NCBI GenBank assembly: GCA_018399295.1
Contig: JAGYOO010000104.1
Coordinates: 1 to 5,840, forward strand
Direction: 5' to 3'
Source of the DNA: Candidatus Omnitrophota bacterium
Lineage (GTDB): Bacteria > Omnitrophota > Gorgyraeia > B26-G9
Length of the DNA stretch: 5,840 nt
Shown: one piece after another, positions 1-5,840 of the stretch
Numbering within the stretch: the first letter of the stretch is position 1
Layout of the letters: each line of letters begins with the position of its first letter
Notes under the pieces: model-generated
What the model was told of the DNA's origin: nothing
The model's database searches: none
What the model saw: only the letters and a program-made list of their open reading frames with translations
Position numbers and translations under genes: made by a program

Positions 1-2872
<2,872 letters not shown>

Positions 2873-2876
<4 letters not shown>

Positions 2877-4246
2877 TTTTTCTCCAGCATATCCTTACCG
2901 TGTTTTCTTGAGACAGGCGTGGGATATTTCCCGTTAAAACAAGCGGTGCAGAATTCGCATTCCGGCAACAGCATTGACTTAAGCATGCCGGAAAGGCTGA
3001 GGTAATCCAAACTATCCAACTCCATATATTCCCGGATCCAGGCTACAGACCGGCGGGAAGCGATAAGTTCCTTTTTCGTGGGAAAATCTATACCATAAAA
3101 ACAAGGGAACCGAAGCGGCGGACAGCTTATCCGAAGATGGATCTCTTTAGCGCCGCTATCCCGGATTGTTTTAATCCGGGCCTTGCTTGTCGTTCCCCGC
3201 ACGATGGAATCTTCGACTACGCCGATCTTCTTCCCTCGGATAACATCAAGAATCGGGTTCAACTTTATCCTTACCCGGAAATCGCGGATCAGCTGGGAAG
3301 GCTGGATAAACGTCCTTCCCACATAATGATTCCGGATCATGCCCGTTTCCAGCGGCAACCCCGACTCTTCGGCGAATCCGGTGGCGGCATAACTTCCGGA
3401 ATCCGGGATAGCCATGACAAAATCTCCCTTCACCGGCGCCTCCTTTGCCAGGCAGCGGCCAAGGCGTTTCCGGGTCTGATACACGTTCTTGCCGAAAATA
3501 TTACTGTCCGGCCGGGAAAAATAAATGTATTCAAAAATACAGAAGGCGTGGCGGCGTTCGGGAAAAGGCTTGATCGATTCCAGTTTTTTACCGCTGATAA
3601 ACACGATCTCTCCCGGCTCGATATCACGGACGTACTTGGCCTGGATCAGGTCCAGAGCGCAGGTCTCGCTGGCCACCACGTATGAACCATTGATCCGCCC
3701 CAGGCAAAGCGGCCGAAACCCAAAGGGGTCGCGGGCCGCGACCAGTACGTCATCCATAAGCATCACCAGCGAATAGGCGCCTTCGAGCTGGGCCAGGGCG
3801 TCGACCACGCGCTCTTTCCGGTCTTTCCGGCGCGACTTCGCCAGGAGATGGACGATAAGTTCCGAATCCATGGAGGTCTGAAGAATCGACCCCTTTCCCT
3901 CCAGAAGATCACGCAGCCCCAGAGTATTGGTCAGATTCCCGTTATGAGCGATCGCCATGCTGCAGCTCTGATGCCGGACCAGGAACGGTTGAATATTTTT
4001 CTCCACGCTGGACCCGGTTGTGGAATAGCGGACGTGTCCGATAGCGATATTCCCGGTCAGAGTTTTAAGCGTAGCCTCTTTAAACACGTCTCCGACCAGC
4101 CCCATCCCCTGATGGGATCGCATCCGGGTCTTCTCGCAGGTAACAATACCGCAGCTTTCTTCACCCCTGTGCTGTAACGCGTACAGCCCCAGATAAGCAA
4201 GCCGCGCGGCCTCGTTATGGCCACTGATTCCGAAGATTCCACACAC
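2873..4246 (-). CDS. purF: Amidophosphoribosyltransferase, [4Fe-4S] type, no propeptide
   Basis: PurF catalyses the first committed step of purine synthesis: PRPP plus glutamine gives 5-phosphoribosylamine. The 457 residues start MCGIFG, so Cys2 becomes the N-terminal nucleophile once the initiator Met is removed. Class II glutaminase residues visible are R73, N102, G103 and D127. The phosphoribosyltransferase half has PDSG (281-284) and the PRPP loop VVEDSIVRGTT (343-353), with Glu where Asp-Asp is commoner. Cysteines at 236 (before IFEYIYFSRPDS), 382 (PCFYGID) and 430/433/436 (CEFCTAC) match the ligands of the Bacillus-type iron-sulfur cluster, which E. coli PurF lacks. The start is GTG at 4244-4246. 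An in-frame TGA at 4253-4255 lies three codons upstream, so the propeptide found in B. subtilis cannot be encoded. The start overlaps the carB stop by one base and the stop overlaps the next gene by four. The product is cytoplasmic, and purine nucleotide feedback is expected from the family. Confidence 0.97.
2882..2885 (-). promoter_or_regulatory. Ribosome binding site of the DUF1846 gene, inside the purF end
   Basis: GGAG followed by five A bases precedes the ATG at 2874-2876. It sits inside the last purF codons and supports this start within the ATGA overlap. Confidence 0.75.
3160..3180. repeat. Perfect 8-bp inverted repeat inside purF
   Basis: CCCGGATT at 3160-3167 and AATCCGGG at 3173-3180 can form an 8-bp stem with a 5-base loop. 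It lies in the purF codons for residues RIKTIR, just after the PRPP loop. No T-tract follows on either strand, so it is not a normal terminator. It may simply result from using the codon pair ATC-CGG or CGG-ATT for Ile/Arg on both sides. Confidence 0.5.
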
Positions 4247-5840
4247 TATATTTCAGACTCCCGGTAATAGTCCTGCAATGCCTTGGAAACTATCTTTGAA
4301 CCTTTCAGGGTTTCCATTGCCTCCACTCCGGCGGCTGCCGCGGCCATGGTCGTGATGTAAGGGGTCTTCTGCTGAATCGCCATAATCCGGATGTAACTGT
4401 CATCGATCTTGCTGCTCTTTCCGGCCGGAGTATTGATAATCAGGTTTATCTCATTATTCTTCATCGCGTCCATGATATTCGGCCGGCCTTCATGAAGTTT
4501 TTTGATCAGAATATTATCCACCCCATTTTCCGTTAAAAACCGTCCCGTATTCAACGTGCAGTAGATCTTGAATCCCAGCTTATTCAGTTTACGCGCGATC
4601 GGCAGCAATTGAGGCTTATCCTTGTCCGCCACGGTCAACAGCACCGACCCTTTTCCCGGCAGCCGACTGCCGGCGGCCTCTTCCGCTTTATAGAAGGCCA
4701 TGCCAAAAGAATCGGATATTCCCATTACCTCCCCGGTAGCCCTCATCTCCGGTCCAAGCACGGGATCGACCTCGGGAAACATATTAAACGGAAACACGGC
4801 TTCTTTCACCGCCACATAAGGGATTTCTTTTTTCTTCAGGTTAAAGTCCCGCAGTTTTTTCCCCAGCATTAATTTTGTCGCGATGCCGGCCAGAGGGATA
4901 TTCATTACCTTAGACACCAGGGGAACAGTACGGGAGGCACGGGGATTGGCCTCAATAATATATACCTTTCCGTTACAGATCGCGTACTGAATATTGATCA
5001 GTCCCATGACCTTTAGTTCCAGAGCTATCTTCGCCGTATACTCCTCGATATCCCGCAAATGTTCAGGGCTGATGGTCCGGTTGGGCAGGACACAGGCCGA
5101 ATCACCGGAATGGATTCCGGCCAATTCGATATGCTCCATAATCCCGGCCACAAAGGTCTCCTCGCCGTCACAGAGCGCGTCCACCTCAGCCTCGACCGCG
5201 TTTTCCAGAAACCGGTCCATCAGCATCGGATGTTCCGGACTTATCCGGATCGCCTCTTCAGCATAGCGTTTGAGCTTCTCCTCGTCGTAGATTATCTCCA
5301 TTCCCCTGCCGCCAAGCACATACGAGGGCCGTACCATCAGCGGATAGCCGATCTGGTTCGCCGCCGTTAATGCCTCGGGAAGAGACCGGACAATCGCGCC
5401 TTCGGGCTGCGGGATGCCCAGCTCATTCATTTTATCCCGGAACTTTTCCCGGTCTTCGGCAAAATGGATACTCTCCGGACTCGTCCCCAAAACCGTTACG
5501 CCCTTATCCTTCAATTCCTGCGCGATGTTAAGCGGCGTCTGCCCGCCGAATTGGACGATAGCGCCCATGGGCTTTTCTTTTTCCCAGACATTCAGAACGT
5601 CCTCAACCGTCAGGGGCTCAAAATAGAGTTTATCCGAGGTATCGTAATCCGTGGAAACAGTTTCCGGATTGCAATTAATCATTATTGATTCCAGCCCCTC
5701 TTCCCGCAAGCCGTAGGAAGCGTGACAGCAACAGTAATCAAACTCAATCCCCTGACCGATCCGGTTCGGCCCCCCTCCCAGAATCAGCACTTTACGGTTT
5801 GAAGACACCGGCACGGAATCTTTTTTATTATAAGTAGAGT
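4246..5840 (-). CDS. carB: Carbamoyl phosphate synthase large subunit, C-terminal half (5' end beyond window)
   Basis: This is the second half of the CarAB large subunit, which phosphorylates carbamate with ATP to give carbamoyl phosphate for pyrimidines and arginine. Residues are counted from the first complete codon in the window (5836-5838). The pre-ATP-grasp glycine motif ILGGGPNRIGQG is at about 19-30, followed by EFDYCC and NPETVSTDYDTSD. The ATP-grasp motif VRPSYVLGGRGM is at about 169-180 and the metal-binding EANPRASRTVP at about 296-306. A C-terminal MGS-like allosteric domain starts near 396 and carries HEGRP (449-453) and an NTP motif (469-471). About 530 residues are visible of a family length near 1070. 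The frame is open to the edge, and the residues STY upstream of the GTG at 5812-5814 match the linker usual in full-length CarB, so that GTG is not the start. It ends with TAG, whose last base is the first base of the purF start. CarA is not in the window. A three-cysteine run (DYCCCHA) replaces the usual DYCCVHA. Confidence 0.96.
   Translation of the reverse strand, partial: STYNKKDSVPVSSNRKVLILGGGPNRIGQGIEFDYCCCHASYGLREEGLESIMINCNPETVSTDYDTSDKLYFEPLTVEDVLNVWEKEKPMGAIVQFGGQTPLNIAQELKDKGVTVLGTSPESIHFAEDREKFRDKMNELGIPQPEGAIVRSLPEALTAANQIGYPLMVRPSYVLGGRGMEIIYDEEKLKRYAEEAIRISPEHPMLMDRFLENAVEAEVDALCDGEETFVAGIMEHIELAGIHSGDSACVLPNRTISPEHLRDIEEYTAKIALELKVMGLINIQYAICNGKVYIIEANPRASRTVPLVSKVMNIPLAGIATKLMLGKKLRDFNLKKKEIPYVAVKEAVFPFNMFPEVDPVLGPEMRATGEVMGISDSFGMAFYKAEEAAGSRLPGKGSVLLTVADKDKPQLLPIARKLNKLGFKIYCTLNTGRFLTENGVDNILIKKLHEGRPNIMDAMKNNEINLIINTPAGKSSKIDDSYIRIMAIQQKTPYITTMAAAAAGVEAMETLKGSKIVSKALQDYYRESEI
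4258..4262 (-). promoter_or_regulatory. Ribosome binding site of purF, inside the carB end
   Basis: GGGAG on the minus strand lies 11 bases before the GTG start of purF, within the last codons of carB. The spacing is a little long. With the 1-base stop/start overlap and the GTG codon, this suggests that purF translation depends partly on ribosomes finishing carB. Confidence 0.55.

Noticed and set aside
3160..3180. Rho-independent terminator in purF
   Set aside because: No run of T follows the hairpin on either strand, and it lies in the middle of a conserved coding domain.

Overview
The window is a fragment of a bacterial chromosome holding one tightly packed nucleotide-biosynthesis operon. 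All genes lie on the minus strand, so transcription runs from high to low coordinates. In that order they are carB (second half only; the gene enters from beyond position 5840), purF, a DUF1846/UPF0371 family gene, and pyrG. The spacings are a 1-base stop/start overlap (carB-purF), a 4-base ATGA overlap (purF-DUF1846) and a 10-base gap (DUF1846-pyrG). No promoter or terminator lies between the genes, so the window looks like the middle and end of one translationally coupled transcript whose promoter lies off the right edge. There is no gene-free stretch over 300 bases, and I see no RNA gene, CRISPR array or complete mobile element.

The recognised genes all belong to glutamine-dependent nucleotide synthesis. 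CarB makes carbamoyl phosphate for pyrimidines and arginine using ammonia supplied by CarA. PurF commits PRPP to purine synthesis. PyrG converts UTP to CTP. The odd member is the DUF1846 protein, a highly conserved family of unknown function, placed between a purine gene and a pyrimidine gene.

Both ends are disturbed. At the right edge the carB frame stays open with CarB-like residues, so the apparent GTG start at 5812-5814 is internal. At the left edge PyrG follows its family closely to about residue 431, then changes abruptly into an unrelated AT-rich tail and stops at residue 445. About 100 C-terminal residues are missing, including the His and Glu of the glutaminase triad. This could be a real disruption by a mobile or repeated element, or an assembly join at a contig end.

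Organism: moderate base composition, bacterial gene content, and a PurF of the Bacillus-like [4Fe-4S] type without a propeptide. An anaerobic bacterium is plausible, perhaps from a little-cultivated phylum (Omnitrophota is one guess), but the sequence alone does not settle the taxonomy.
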